A stretch of DNA of 64,000 nt from Aquatica leii (lineage: Eukaryota; Arthropoda; Insecta; Coleoptera; Lampyridae). Of the stretch, positions 1 through 12,622 are shown in pieces. The DNA is taken from NCBI GenBank assembly GCA_035610365.1, contig CM069432.1, positions 69,692,520-69,756,519 of the forward strand, in the 5' to 3' direction. The notes under the pieces were generated by a model that saw only the letters and a program-made list of their open reading frames with translations, made no database searches and was not told the DNA's origin. The position numbers and the translations under genes are program-made. The first letter of the stretch is position 1, and each line of letters starts with the position of its first letter.

Positions 1-480
1 CCTTTTACATTTGCTCACTCTTAACCGTTAAAACTCTGACCTACATCAGTACAGCACCATAGAACTGTAAATTAATCAGATAACTCCAAATTTAGCCTAA
101 AAATGAATTTTCTAGTTTTTGTAACGTTTACTGCACTTTTATCAAAGATTTATATAAACACCATGAACGAACACGTTGGGTGAAAAAGCATTAAATACAA
201 CAAATACAGATTCTTAGTATCCACTAGCCATTTGATGACAGTAATAATGAATAACACGGTAGTAATAGTGATATTTTTAGACATATAGTAGTATATTTCC
301 GTTTAAGATGCAGTCCATAGGAAACTTTCATTTAAAACAATCTGAGAATTTAGTATACTAAAACTTGGTACAGTACTTTTTATGATTTACTCAGATTTAA
401 CATAAACATGCATTACCCATTCTCATAATAAGTTTGACAAAGTTTCTGCCGTTATTGAATGTAAGCTGTTTAAAGTTTAA
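1..480. other. no gene seen
   Basis: AT-rich sequence with stop codons in all frames. I see no coding potential and no clear repeat. Confidence 0.5.
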
Positions 481-690
481 TCCACATATCATTAGTTGAT
501 GTTGGAGCTGATTGTCGTGCTATCCGATCTCTTTCTAGCCACAGGAACTCGATTGGATTAAAGTCAAGTCTCTGGGATAGCCATAGTTTTAATAGTTCCT
601 GGCTCCTGTATTGGTGAAGATGGTCTTTGCACTTGATTTGGAAAAATGTTTAGGGTCATTATCTTGTTGAAAGAGTAAAATTTTTGACCT
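481..690 (-). pseudogene. Tc1-type transposase C-terminal remnant
   Basis: Read on the minus strand, this stretch gives NDPKH followed in another frame by LDFNPIEFLW. These are the two best-known blocks of the Tc1 family DDE transposase: the second catalytic Asp with its following PKH, and the D-x-NPIE-x-LW block near the C-terminus. Frames change between the blocks, so no intact protein is encoded. Only the last third or so of the usual roughly 340-residue transposase is recognisable and I see no terminal inverted repeats. It is an old remnant. Confidence 0.7.
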
Positions 691-699
691 AAAAAGTCA

Positions 700-2520
700 G
701 ATTCCTAAAAAAGTATTACGTCGTTTTCTAAAATTTCTTTTTGTATTCTTGTTTTAGTATTCCGTCAATTTTCATGCTATCTCTAACCGTGGTTTCAATT
801 TTGTACGATATCTTTCGCCTCATTTCGCTTGAGTTAGTTTTATTTGTTTCGTGTGCTTTGGGATTGTTTGAGAACTTTCACGTTAAATGTAATGAAGTTA
901 GTGCACGTTTTTAAATTCATCGTTTGGCAATCGGAACGTAAAGTAAAATCTTTGTATTCAATTAATTCAAGAAATTATTACGCTGCACTTATACATCCGT
1001 ATTCTTTGATTTGGCATTTTCTTTTTGTCCTGCTAAAATTTGATTTGTATCTAAGTTCTATTTCATTTTTAGATATTATTGTAATTAAATAATATTATTT
1101 TGGTAAATTTGTTTATCTTAAGTTTATTTAAAGTTCATTGTATTAAAGTACGTTCTTAGGGATTTCACACCTGATTCATTTTGTATTAGCTTTATTAAAA
1201 ATTACATTTAGAGTAATTTTTTTAATTTATTACTTCTAGTGATACTTTTATGATTAAGGTTTCCAACAAGTTAATCTTTATGAGTGTAATTAAAACTTTT
1301 TGATACCTGTGTTTGCCCGTTGCAGTTCTCTATTGTAGAAACGTCGTTTTGAACTCTGCTTTTACGTTGTAATTGAAGATTCCTGTTTGCAACCCCCTGG
1401 CACCACGTCTCTGTTTTCGATTTTCTTTCACAAAGATTTCGATTACAACCTCTATGTAAGTGGTAGCGGATTGAGGTGATAAATATAAAGTGGTTTTTAG
1501 TTTTGGGAGTAAAGTTGAGATTTAGCAGTTGTTCGAAATGCCTTAGAAAATAACAGAATGTAGTTGGTTGGGTATTAAAGTCACCCCTTTAGATGAAGAA
1601 GTACCATGGAAGTCTTTAACAATGGAACTGTGAATAGTTAGTTCATAGCGGAAAAAACTTTCCAATTTAATAAAAACAATTACGGCCTAATGAATTTCAC
1701 TGGATTCCAGTTTGGTTTTGTATTAGCGTTACCGTGAATTTGTGCATTAAGTTTGTGCTTCTGCAATGACTAATTTTCACACCTTGTGGTGGCGGCTTAT
1801 TAGAAAATTTTCCGACGGTAATTTGTCCAAGAGTTGGGGTTCCCGATCGAAGTTTCTCCCGACGTCAGATTGGCCTAAAGCTAACCAGAGTCCGGTCTAC
1901 GTACAAAATTTCAAAGTATTTATTGATTACCGATTAAGCTGTTTATTCGCGAGTATGAGTGATTGAAAAGCTTTGAAAATAATTATGTTGAGAGTTCATT
2001 GATAGTTATCAGATCTTTCTGATTATTCACACACAACATTTTATGGTGTTCGTTTGTGCTAATTTTAATGTGTTGTTTTTATTATTTTTATTATGAAACT
2101 ACAAAAGCAAAAGACGATATTTAACCAACGTATAAAATGTTTTAGCGGCGTTAAACCAGAGACATTTATTAATTACATAACATAGTATTAAGATTTTCGA
2201 TTTTGTTTTCTTTTATACAGTTACAAAATTTAGTTTATTTTGTTATTATGTATTATTTTCTATTAATGAAAACACGGCCGTGCGTTATATATTTTTATTT
2301 TCTCTTTGAAAAATATATTTTTTTTTAAATTTATATCCATTCAATTTTGTTTTAATTTAAATTTTCATTTGCGTTAACTTGATTCAATTTTTTTAAATGT
2401 AATTTCGTGTTTTGCTCGTCTTTTTTTATTGTAATTTATTTAATAAATGCTAAATTGTTAAATGCAACAAAGATTTTATTCAGTCGGCCTTCGCGTTATG
2501 TGAATTTTAAGATTAAAGAT
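700..2520. other. no supported gene; unplaced low-copy sequence
   Basis: AT-rich sequence with only short open frames (82 codons at 844-1092, 66 codons at 1766-1966), neither of which resembles a known family. The part from 1380 to 1970 is less AT-rich than its surroundings and could be transposon-derived or an untranslated exon, but nothing proves either. Confidence 0.4.
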
Positions 2521-2529
2521 TTTCGTATG

Positions 2530-3329
2530 ATACACTCTTAAGGTAAGTCCCATTTGAGTGCATCAATTTGGAGGACTCGTGGTTGGTAAAGGGCCTGAAG
2601 TCCTTTAGCTTTACACTTTACTGGCGTCCTTTTTGATTTTGACTTTTGCATTTTATTTTCTTTTGAGAACACCAAGCGGTCACAGAATATTGAATATAAT
2701 CCACACCCATCTTCACTGAGCACCGGCAAAACTTCATTGATGTTACTTTATTTCAGGTAAGTTTCATTGTTCCAGCTGTTGCACGTAAGACACCGTACCG
2801 TACCGGCAAAACAGCCCCAAATCATCACTGAACCAACTCCATGCTTTAAAAGTAGCGGCAATGCACTCTTTCTGATACGTTCGCCAACAGATCTCACGAA
2901 TATTAGTCTTCGGGTACCGAACACTTCAAATTTGTACTCATGCGTCCATCAAACGTTGTTTACAATCTACTATTGTCCAGTGACCCGAGTGATTCACGGA
3001 AAAGCCCATTTAAGTCGCTTTCGCTTATTTTGTTTGCATAGTAAAGGTTTCTTCATAAGAATGCGGTTTTCTGTAAGCGACGTTTAACCGTAAAAACACT
3101 AACTGGTTTTGAGCGAGCAACATTTATTTCAGAGGTAATTTCCGGGGGTGTTTTGCGTCTATTCATCTCACTAGTAATAACTATCGTACGATCATCTGCA
3201 GATGTTGCTCCAGCTCTTGGTCTTCCACTACGAATTCTATTAATGTAAATACCACTTTCCCATTTTTTTTTTTAATGTTATAGTCGAGCGTAGCGTGGTT
3301 TAATTTCTAATTTTTTGGCAAGTTGTCGG
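2530..3329 (-). pseudogene. Tc1-type transposase pseudogene (main part)
   Basis: On the minus strand the reading shows, in order, RSGRPRAGATSADDR (the GRPR motif between the two N-terminal helix-turn-helix domains of Tc1 transposases), RKRLKWAF, a WTHEYKFEVFG-like segment around the first catalytic Asp region, and KHGVGSVMIWGCFA, which is diagnostic of the family. Several stops and frame changes separate them, so the gene is dead. The copy is interrupted at 3330 by a hAT-type MITE, and its sequence resumes at 4042. It normally would encode a cut-and-paste transposase acting at short terminal inverted repeats; those ends are not evident. Confidence 0.8.
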
Positions 3330-4033
3330 CAGTGCTGGGCAAGCAAATACATGCAAATAAAGTATTTCAAATACAAAATACAAAATATTCCTATAAAAGT
3401 ATTTGAAATAGAAAATACAAAGATACTTTATGTTTCTTATTCAAAACACTGAAACATACTAAATACATGTATTTTAAATAAAAAATACAAATATATATAC
3501 TAGGTTGTTATTAATTTGTGTTTCCTCTTTCCTTTTATATTAACTTTTTTTCGTGTTTGTGTTTACTGAACTCTTCTAGCAATTCTTTTACGCAGTAATC
3601 GAACTTCAAGAGTTAAAAATTCAATAAAATTAAAATTACATACCTTTATGTGTGACAACTTAAAATTTGTGGTGGCTTTAAGAGTTCCAATAATTATTAT
3701 ATCTTTTGTTTAGACATTACAAACATTTTGCTTTTGACTTATGTTTCTGAATTAGAAAAAATTTCCATCTAAGATGGCGGGAATCGTTTTAATGTTTTGG
3801 TTGCCAAACCTTAGTCGATTCAAACATTTTCCTGATTTTTCGAATGAATCAATAGCAGTATATTTAAAACCTATTTATGCTGTAATATTGCGTTGGGCAA
3901 AATACATTTATTAATGTATTTCAAATACAAAATACGTTAGGAAAAGTTCATCAAATACAAAATACAAAATACAATATGTATTTCAAATACTGTATTTGCA
4001 ATACAAGTATTTTGTGACTGCCTCCACCTCTTG
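3330..4033. mobile_element. hAT-type MITE nested in Tc1 remnant
   Basis: The element starts with CAGTGCTGGGCA, a hAT-like terminus, and ends in a degraded matching terminus. It is flanked by an imperfect 8-bp target duplication, GTTGTCGG at 3322-3329 and GTTGTCGA at 4034-4041 (7 of 8 match), the size expected for hAT. Both ends carry iterated words such as AAATACAAAATAC. There is no transposase. The same family recurs at 56475-57105. Removing it rejoins the Tc1 remnant, so it inserted later. Confidence 0.75.
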
Positions 4034-4041
4034 GTTGTCGA

Positions 4042-4170
4042 TTAATTGTGCCAGTTTTATGACTAAGTACGTGTTTCCCTGGTTTAATTCTTCTTCTTGG
4101 GAGCATTTTAAATGATAGTTGCTCAATATTTCGTTTGGGACACATTAACAATGTAAATATCTGACAGTTA
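4042..4170 (-). pseudogene. Tc1 remnant, continuation beyond the MITE
   Basis: The minus strand here continues smoothly from the Tc1 sequence left of the hAT MITE once the MITE and one copy of its target duplication are removed. It should hold the N-terminal DNA-binding part, but only a basic stretch (LPRRRIKPGK) is visible, so the assignment rests mainly on continuity. Confidence 0.45.
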
Positions 4171-7100
4171 CAACTGAAAATAATTTACACATTTTATTGT
4201 AATCTTTTACAAAACAATTTAAAATATCATCACAAAGGATCTACCAAAGCGATAAATTTTCCTAGAAATTTTTGCATATTGCTACACCGCAAAGAACAGT
4301 TTACAACAACCCGGACAAATTGCAGGTAGAGAGTTAGTAAAATAAATCTTGGAATTGTTGATTTTAATTAAACTGCATTTCAGATAACCTATTCCACTTT
4401 ATTCTAATTTTTATTAATAAACGTAATACTGCGTTAACTATACATGAAAAAATGAATGTCTAAACACTTACGGATGGTAGTGTGTAATTTGTTATTGTAC
4501 TTACATCAACGCGCATTTTTTTATAATTTATCCAAATTCGTATCTGCTACTGTTTCCAATATTACGTTGTTCTTCAACTTAATCTAGACATATTGTCTAA
4601 AAATTGTTGATACTTAGAAAGTAAATAATTAGAGGTACCTTTGTGTATGTATCTAAAATTGTAAATGTTATTTTGGAAGTGTTAAATAAACTATCATTAG
4701 AATTAAAATTATTTCTTAACTTTGTCCAATATATTGTTAGTTTTGTTTAGGTACATATAAATTAAACCTTCTGGTCAATAAAGTAATGTCAATTGCAGTC
4801 GTATCAGACTTGTTTGTAAATTTGCTGTATATGTATAAATAATAAAAAACTACTGGATTTTTTAGTATTATTATCATAGCAATTTTAACATATATTTTTT
4901 TATACAATCATTTGTAATGCAGAAGACATATACACCTTAAGTATCAAAGTTTAAGTTATATTCCCTAAAAATCAAGTCGGTACATGAATCTCATATAGTA
5001 CTTAGAAGCCGTATATATACCAACTAATTTAGAGAAGCTACTTGCAGAATCAAATCTTTTGACGAAGCTTTTAATTAGCAATTTCCAAATTTAGTGACCT
5101 TTGTGTCGATAATTTACGTTGTATATATTAGGGAACAATTAGCATCTTTAGAATTCCAATTTAATCGTGTCGAAATTTAAAGTATAAATCTGAAAAAGGT
5201 TGGTTGAAACATTACGGCCTAAGCCGTCTAATGAATGATAGGCTTAAAAATGTGCGTTTTTCAATTTATAGGTTAATTTTCCGGTAAATTATAGGAATTG
5301 GCTATAAACACTGTCCGATTATAATAATATATTTATTTTTTTAAAACCCTGTTAGAATTAACACTGGCTTGCAAGATAATGCACGGTTTGATTGTACAAT
5401 GTACATGGAAAGTACTTAGCATTTAGCTTAATGCCAATATTTTTTCTAAATATATTATGTTTAAAACAATATGTGGGTTGTTAAGGTCAAACATAATATT
5501 CACTCTTTAGTTTCTTTTCATTTGGTTAATAAATAGGTAGATACATACTTTTAAAAATCCCTTTTTCTTGGTAAATACTGTTATTTATTATAACAAATGC
5601 AACAGATAATAGATAAGCAAATTAAAAGAGATTTAAATAATAAAACATAAACAAACACAACTAAACACTAATTAAAGGAATTCCGTTTGCTTGCCAAAAC
5701 ATAATATAAAAATACAAAAAATGCTTTAAATTCCATATTTTGTTAATTACAACTGCATTGTTTCAAGAATAGTTCGTGTGACTCATTACGCTTATGTGAA
5801 TATCTCTGTAAATGCACTTTCATTTTTTCAGATCTATAATAACTAGTATTATATTTACCGACGCGTAGACAATCTAGTAATATAACAAGCTCAGAACTAC
5901 TAATATTTTCCGTACACTTTTTACACATCACGTGATTTCTGTATTTGTAATATTAACAAAAATAATATATCTTGTAAACAAATAACCGTATTTTGCGACT
6001 TAGTAACGATTCCCTTTTATTTTTTCAGCGCAAATAACGTTGTGCTACGAAAAAATTACACCTTAATAAACCAGAATTTTTATATTCATTAATCAGATTC
6101 TTAGCAACCAAAAGCAGTAGTTTAGTGGATGATAGGGTTTCCGATATAATCTTAAAAAGTACAAGTGATATAAAGTCATTTTTAAATTTTGCAAGATAAC
6201 ATATCGAACTTCTTTGATAATTACAAAAACAATTCCTACAATAAAATTATGTGTAGTGCATAAAGTTCTATTTTAAAATGTAAAAACTAAATTACGTATA
6301 ATAAATCTAACAAAAAGAACGGTAATTGGAAACTCAATAGGCTAAATAAGAGAGGAGGGAGGGTGGGAAAATTGTAAAGAGAGTAGGATGAATCAATGCA
6401 GTAATTTTTTCTCTACAAAATAATAATATATACATTTTTCTCAAAAATAATTAGTAGTAACTAAATAATTCAACATTAAAAAATATACCATTGAAGAATC
6501 CCTATGTTGCGTTTCTTTCCAAGGCGCCACCCGGTATATAAGAAACTATCAACAAAACTATAATTACTGAGTGTTTTAACACTCTAGAATACTTCCATGA
6601 AGGGAATCAATTTGACACTTACGAACTTTAAAACGTTTCACTTTGTGTTTCTATAAACCTGAGCCAAGTCTAAACTTGTATAAATTGGAAAATTTATCTG
6701 GTCCCGTTTTCCGTACTAGCAGTTTTCTACTATATCTTTTCAAAAGAGCTGAAGTATATCACAAGGTCAATTTGTTTTTAAAATCATCTATAAAAGTTTA
6801 CGTTGTGTATTTGATTTCAAATAGGTTGCCAGATCTTCACATGGTTTTTGATATCGTGAAATAATAATTTTAAAAATATTTACGAACTGACCAAGAGTTA
6901 TTATAAAATATTTAGAAATAGTTTGCAAGGAGTGGTGTGTTGTTGTTTTAAGTTACATTACATTGTTATGGTAAAAGTGTTTCAGGTATGATTTTCATTC
7001 TGTTATAAGTTTCGTCCTGGAACGCCCACTTTTCGCTGCATTCAGAGATGTTGGCTATCATTTGGTTGTTTTTGTTGACGTATGGGATTATCCAGAGTAG

Positions 7101-8485
7101 AGAAAAACCATTTCTTCCAGTAACTAGCCATGTGGTACGAAGTTTTGTACATATCATCCTAACCTACGCACTTTTATTTCTTAACATTCACACTCATCCA
7201 CATTATAAAATGGGTGCTTAGTAGCTTTTGACTGCTTATATGAGAAGTATTTCTAGGGTCGAGAATTGATTTCTACTTTTGCTGATTTAACTTCTGTTTT
7301 TCTCGTAATTGCCATTATAGCAAGTTTGGATACCCACACGTATCTCATTAATGCGAATATATTGACACCCCGCTCGTTCATATTAGGAAAATTCCTATCA
7401 TGACGTCACGAAATCTTCGATTAATTACTAGAATTATAACCGTATTGGAAGGGCCCACGTACCGAAGTATCAATATTAATCTGAAGGAAACTTGGCGCAT
7501 CTGATTTTTCTCATAGATCCGTATAAACTAAAAGGAACTTATTTGTGATAACGCCATATGTACGTGATTGTTTATTTCAGCAAATTTTAAGAGGAAATTT
7601 TGAGTAAGGTATATATTGTATTAATTGTGAAAGGTATGTATTATAATTTACTATTCTAATTTTCTTACCTTCTCATCTACGTTGTCAGTCGTTTTGCACG
7701 CACGGCCGTTGCGTCACATATCAGGTTGTTATCACAATGTAACTATAAAACTTTTTTGTATGTAATATATTATTACGAAAGTGTTGTCCAACCGAAGAGG
7801 GCTTGCATTAACAATTATTGTCTGTGATCTGCACCTACGTACTAGCAACTGAGTCGCGATTTATGTAAATCTACCCATTGCTTCTCTTTTCAAACCTCTC
7901 TTTCTGTGATAAAAATAAATATACTATTCGTGTTACAACTTGCGTGTTGTCATTTGGTCTTTTCTCAACCTTGGATAGATTTGAAGGGCGTCTTCCATTT
8001 CTCTAGTTTCCGCTCCTTGAATGATACGTACAATAGCAAAAAATATTGTTAATTTTCTTAAGTTGAGGAAACAGTAGGTAAATAGCAACAAAATTTACGA
8101 AGATATACGTGCGTAAGTCTTATCAGAATTTTTCTGCCAACTTTGTAATATTTAATACACTATATGTTAAAAGCTTTTCCGAGATTATTTATACATGTTG
8201 CTGATATGTTTCTTAAAATTAATCCAGTTAAAATCACTATTTTTATATATCGGTTAAACAAATTACTACGAAGCTCGGAATACTGTTACTGCTTATAATC
8301 GTTTTATTTCTCAATAATCTCAAGCGACGAAATCCATTTATAAGTAAAAGAAAAACATTCTTAAAATGTATTCTAAAAAAGATACCACGCTTCTTAACTT
8401 ATCTTTTACTAAATTTAAAAGATTATTGTATATGTCAAAAAATAAATACGTATATAATAATCTATTTTATTTTAAATACTAAGCA
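4171..8485. other. no gene seen
   Basis: About 4.3 kb of AT-rich DNA. The longest open frames are under 75 codons and do not resemble known proteins. Segments at 6960-7150 and 7680-7960 are slightly richer in GC and may be old LTR or UTR material, but I cannot support either. Confidence 0.45.
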
Positions 8486-8489
8486 AAAT

Positions 8490-9420
8490 GTAGAGCACTA
8501 ATTCTAAAAAATTTGTTAGGAATTAGTGCTTTGATAGTGTTTATTAATGTTTCATAAAAGATCATAAGCAACCACTTGGTTTCAAAGTTATAGATGTCAA
8601 AGTTTTCTGCTAACTTCACGCTCAGCAAAAAATGTTGAGCATCAATTCTGAAAATTTGTTAGGAATTAATGGTTTAATAGTGCATATTAGTGCTTTATAT
8701 TAGAGCACCGGTAAACGCTTGGTTTGAAAGTTATAGGTAGTTATAGTAACTTTGAAACCAAGTGTTTGCTGATGTTCTGATATCAAGCGCTATCAAAGCA
8801 CTAATTCCTAACAAATTTTTAGAATTTGTGCTCAGCATTTTTTGTTAAACGTAAAGTTAGCAGAAAACTTTGACTACTTATAACATTGAAACCAAGTATT
8901 TGCTGGTGCTTTAATAAGCACTATCAAAGCATTAATTCCTAACAAGTTTTTAGAATTAGTGTTTAACATTTTTTGCAGAGCGTGAAGTTAGCAGAAAACT
9001 TTGACCACCTATAACTCTGAAACCAAGTGTTTGCTGGTGCTCTAATAAGAAGTACTAATAAGCACTATTAAAGCACTAATTCCTAACAAATTTTCAGAAT
9101 TAATGCTCAACATTTTTTGCTGGGCGTGAAGTTAGCAAAAACTTTGACTACCTATAACTTTGAAACCAAGTGTTTGCTGATGATCTAATATAAAGTACTA
9201 ATAAGCACTATCAAATCACTAATTCCTAACAAATTTTTAGAACTGGTGCTCAACATTTTTTGCTGAAGCGTGAAGTTAGCAGAAAACTTTGACTGCCTAT
9301 AACTTTCTAATGAAATGTTTGCTGGTGATCTAATATGAAGCACTAATAAGCACTAATTAAGCACTAATTCATTACAAATTTTCAGAATTTGTGCTCAAAA
9401 TGTTTTGCTAACTTCACGGA
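8490..9420. repeat. Tandem array with an internal inversion, ~131-147 bp units
   Basis: A unit containing GAAACCAAGTGTTTGCTG, then AGCACTAATTCCTAACAAAT, then an AACATTTTTTGC and GTGAAGTTAGCAGAAAAC block repeats about five times from 8740 to 9420; GAAACCA occurs at 8754, 8888, 9019 and 9162, giving spacings of 134, 131 and 143 bp. From 8490 to 8735 about two units occur in the opposite orientation, so the array is head-to-head with the junction near 8737. Units are diverged from each other by point changes and small indels. No coding sequence. Confidence 0.85.
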
Positions 9421-9560
9421 TCTAAAAATATAATAAGTCTTTCACTCAGCAGCGCTAAAAAATAATTATAGCAATTGTAGAATTAGATCCACGCGAGCTT
9501 TGCCTTGTACGCTACCAAAAACTGTACAATATAGATGAAAATTGCACATAAACAATTTAT

Positions 9561-9745
9561 TGAGCACAAATTTAATACAAAAAGTCCGCGGGAGTGTAGA
9601 AATTATATCTAATAGTTTAAGAGTTACAAAATTTTAATGTAATGTAGAGACATTTTCGTGCAACTTTGCACACTTGTATCTTCTAAACTATTGAAGGTAA
9701 TTGTACCCTTCCACGGACTTTTTATAATAAATTTTGTCCTCTATA
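9561..9745. repeat. Fold-back inverted repeat
   Basis: The left arm (about 9561-9620, containing TACAAAAAGTCCGCGGGAG) is matched in reverse complement by the right arm (about 9675-9745, containing CTTCCACGGACTTTTTATA). The arms are roughly 60 bp with scattered mismatches around a roughly 55-bp centre. This looks like a MITE or fold-back element remnant. No target duplication could be assigned. Confidence 0.55.
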
Positions 9746-9749
9746 AAAA

Positions 9750-11170
9750 TGTTTATGTGCAACTTTCTTCTAGCTTGAATCGTTTTAGGGTAATAGTTAC
9801 AAAGCTACCCTTAGCCGCAAAAAAAGCCGCGGTGGTCACCAAAAGCAACTCGACCAAAACACACATGTTCTACTAAACCGATAAATTATGTTGAAAATTT
9901 TAAAATGCGCAAACAAAGTAATAATTTATTAAATCTGGTTTATAAAGTTTTATATTAAAAACTATCAGTAATTACTAGTTTAAGTCATAATTGTATCAAC
10001 AGTCAAGCAATTGTAAAGATTATTAGCGTTATAAATCTGTTAAGACTATAGAACGGATTCATATTAAAGTAAAGTTCATCTCTTTAATACTTCTTTATAG
10101 TCAATAACGCATTTGTTTAATATTAATAACAGAAAAAATTGTAGAATCGCCGTCCAGTAACAAAACGTCGTAATCCTTAAGGGTAGAAAAGAAGCATAAC
10201 GCCGCTTTCAATAGATTGAATAAAAAAGGAAAGTCAATTGGCAGATTTGGTGCTGAGAAGGTTCGTGAACTTAACCAATCAAATTGCGTACAAAAGAAGG
10301 AGGAGAGTTTTAAACGAAAGTTTTAAAAACTCTGACGCGGTGCAAAAACGAAGAAAGCTGCATAGGAGAGTTCTTCTTTTGGCTTACTCGCAAAAGAAGT
10401 TACTTTCGGGCTGTTTTTTAACGTACTCGGGCAAGAGAGTTAATTTACGCGCTGGTTTTTACTTACTCAAAGTTATTTACGCGTTGGTTTTTTTTCACTT
10501 ATCCAAGAAAGAAGTTGTTTTTTCGTACCCGCGTAAAGAGGAGATACTGACGTGCTGGTTTCTTTCAGGTACATTTATTATTATTATTTTTTGAGTGTAG
10601 GTTTTGTATAAAGTTGTTAGTTAGTGACAAATTGTTACGTGGTTCCCAACCTGCGTCCAGTTAAGATCCAACATACTGCAATACGTGATCTTCAATTTGA
10701 GGATTAGGTCAGAAATTAGTTAAACTTATTTGGATATGCGTTTGTAAGTTATTTATTTGATTATTGTACAAGAGATGTGATGAACTGACTAACGCGAGAA
10801 AATTGATTATGATTGTTTAAATTTAATTCTATCGCTTAAAGGAGGTTTTTTGTTTATTTTTTTGTTGTAAACGGAGAGAGCAAATTTAATTTTTTTTTAT
10901 TTGTCTTTGGCGATTAACAAGTCGCTTATAAGTATGTTTTACTTTTTTTGTGCCAAAGAATCATGCTAAGAACACCTAGAAAATTTAATAAATAGACATG
11001 TCGATTATTTCGCGTCGCGAAATATTTTTATTGTGAGTCCAATCTCCACTTTGCAACTTTTACATCTGAAAGGATGTGGCAACGTAGCTCGAATTCTGTC
11101 ATAAGCTGTTGAACTGTGAACCGCTATAAAACTCGGGTAAAATCCAGTAATCATTTAGTTCTGTAGTTTT
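9750..11170. other. no supported gene; short degenerate repeats near 10.3-10.6 kb
   Basis: At 10360-10580 words such as TTTACGCGCTGG and TTTACGCGTTGG with a neighbouring TTACTC recur at roughly 50-bp steps, giving a short degenerate minisatellite. An open frame of 118 codons crosses it (10238-10594), but its residues reflect the repeat and match no family. The rest shows nothing I can name. Confidence 0.4.
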
Positions 11171-11179
11171 TTTTAAAAT

Positions 11180-11560
11180 GCGCGTCAATTAATTAGTGTG
11201 GTGAAACAATTGTCAGGGATCACACGACATAAATTGTTTATTTAATCATTGAATTATTTATTAAATTTCTGAAAGTTCTACTTTGGCTCTACAATTGATT
11301 GTGTCTAGAGAAATTTTACATTTATCCGAATGCTCTAAACCGTATATAAGCCAGCAGAAAATGACAGTCGGTGAACGTGAATCTCAATTTTTCGACCTTT
11401 CCTAGCATACCATGGTTGTAGGCGCAATATTATTTGACCTTTGTGAAGGTGACTTTTTGCCTTGAAAATATTTTGTGCCAAATAAAGTTCGATGTTTTGA
11501 GATTAGGTTGCTTGCTTTGTGTTTCTTACCGTACATCACTTAGAAAAGAGAACCGCGTTA
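11180..11560 (+). promoter_or_regulatory. Possible LTR with TATA box and poly(A) signal
   Basis: A TATATAAG box near 11343 is followed about 24 bp later by an initiator-like CAGTCGGTGAACGTG. AATAAA occurs at about 11480, and a TTGGTGCCAACAGTGG stretch lies further on, near 11683. A weakly protein-like stretch follows from 11740 to 12160. This order resembles an LTR followed by leader and gag of an LTR retrotransposon, but no second LTR was found in the window. An ordinary insect promoter is the alternative. Confidence 0.3.
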
Positions 11561-11569
11561 CCAACACAA

Positions 11570-12615
11570 CCCAAATATTTCCTAATACTTGTTGCCTAAA
11601 CAAAGCTTAAATTTAAGAAACTTAATAAGTACGGTCATTCACAATATTAAAGCTTTACAACCAAAACATCGCGTCTGAATGTTGGTGCCAACAGTGGACT
11701 ACTAGTGGAATAAAGAGAGTCGCGAACTTATAACAGAGTAAATTGAGCATTTTGTTAACAATTTGAAACGATTAGCCCAAAATACTTATTATTGTGCTTC
11801 TCTAGAAAAATTTTCTATAAAAGATGTACCCTCCAGTTTGCAATCATTTCGCACTAAACTATAACATACTACTAAAGCTATAAATGAAAACAACAGCCAG
11901 AGTGTTTGGATTTCGAGCTTTTAATACTAATTCAATGCCGAGCACAATTTCCGTTCCTCGTGGAGAGCTAAAGGGCAAACAAATTGAACTACAAAATGAA
12001 AAAAATTAGTAACGCCAGCCTATTTACATGCCATGATGTTTGTTCAAGTGCATGGATTTAAGATAACGCGATCGGGTTTCCATTTAGATATGTCACTGAA
12101 AGCTATGTTTTATCTGCGCGCAGCAGAAACCATTCTCACACATTTCATGGACAAATGTTAAATACAAACAATTATTTATGTATGCATTCTTATTTTTGAA
12201 AATTGTAATTAATTGTCATTATATTACGTAGGTAATATTGGGTTTGGTTTCAACACCTTCCGATAATTTCAATATTTGCGATATCTGTGAATTTTTCTCA
12301 TTTAAATGTAGTTGATTTTCTAAATTAGATTTATCCATGGCATAGAAGAAACAATGTGTCCATCATATGAAGGTCTTGGACCAATATTTTAAATAAGAGC
12401 CTCTCAATCTACAATGAAGAACTGACTTTAAGTCAGTTTATCTATTCTCAATGTTTTGTTGTACAAATTTCTGAATCTACAATTCAGCGACGGCTGGTAG
12501 GCAATGCGGCAAGAAGCCCATTTCAATATTAAAAGATTTATATTTAAAGTCGATTTACCTATTTATGAAATAAGCAAAATGAAACATATATTAATAATAA
12601 AACAATTTTTAGTAT
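11570..12615. other. degenerate retroelement-like stretch, no intact gene
   Basis: Short open segments at 11740-12160 follow the possible LTR and could be remnants of a gag region, but similarity is too weak to name. The remainder to 12615 is AT-rich without features. Confidence 0.25.
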
Positions 12616-12622
12616 TTTTTGA

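Noticed and set aside
6966..7157. Minus-strand 63-codon frame as a gene exon
   Set aside because: No recognisable domain and no convincing splice sites around it.
10238..10594. Open frame of 118 codons, basic N-terminus
   Set aside because: Composition follows the local minisatellite; no family resemblance or conserved motif.
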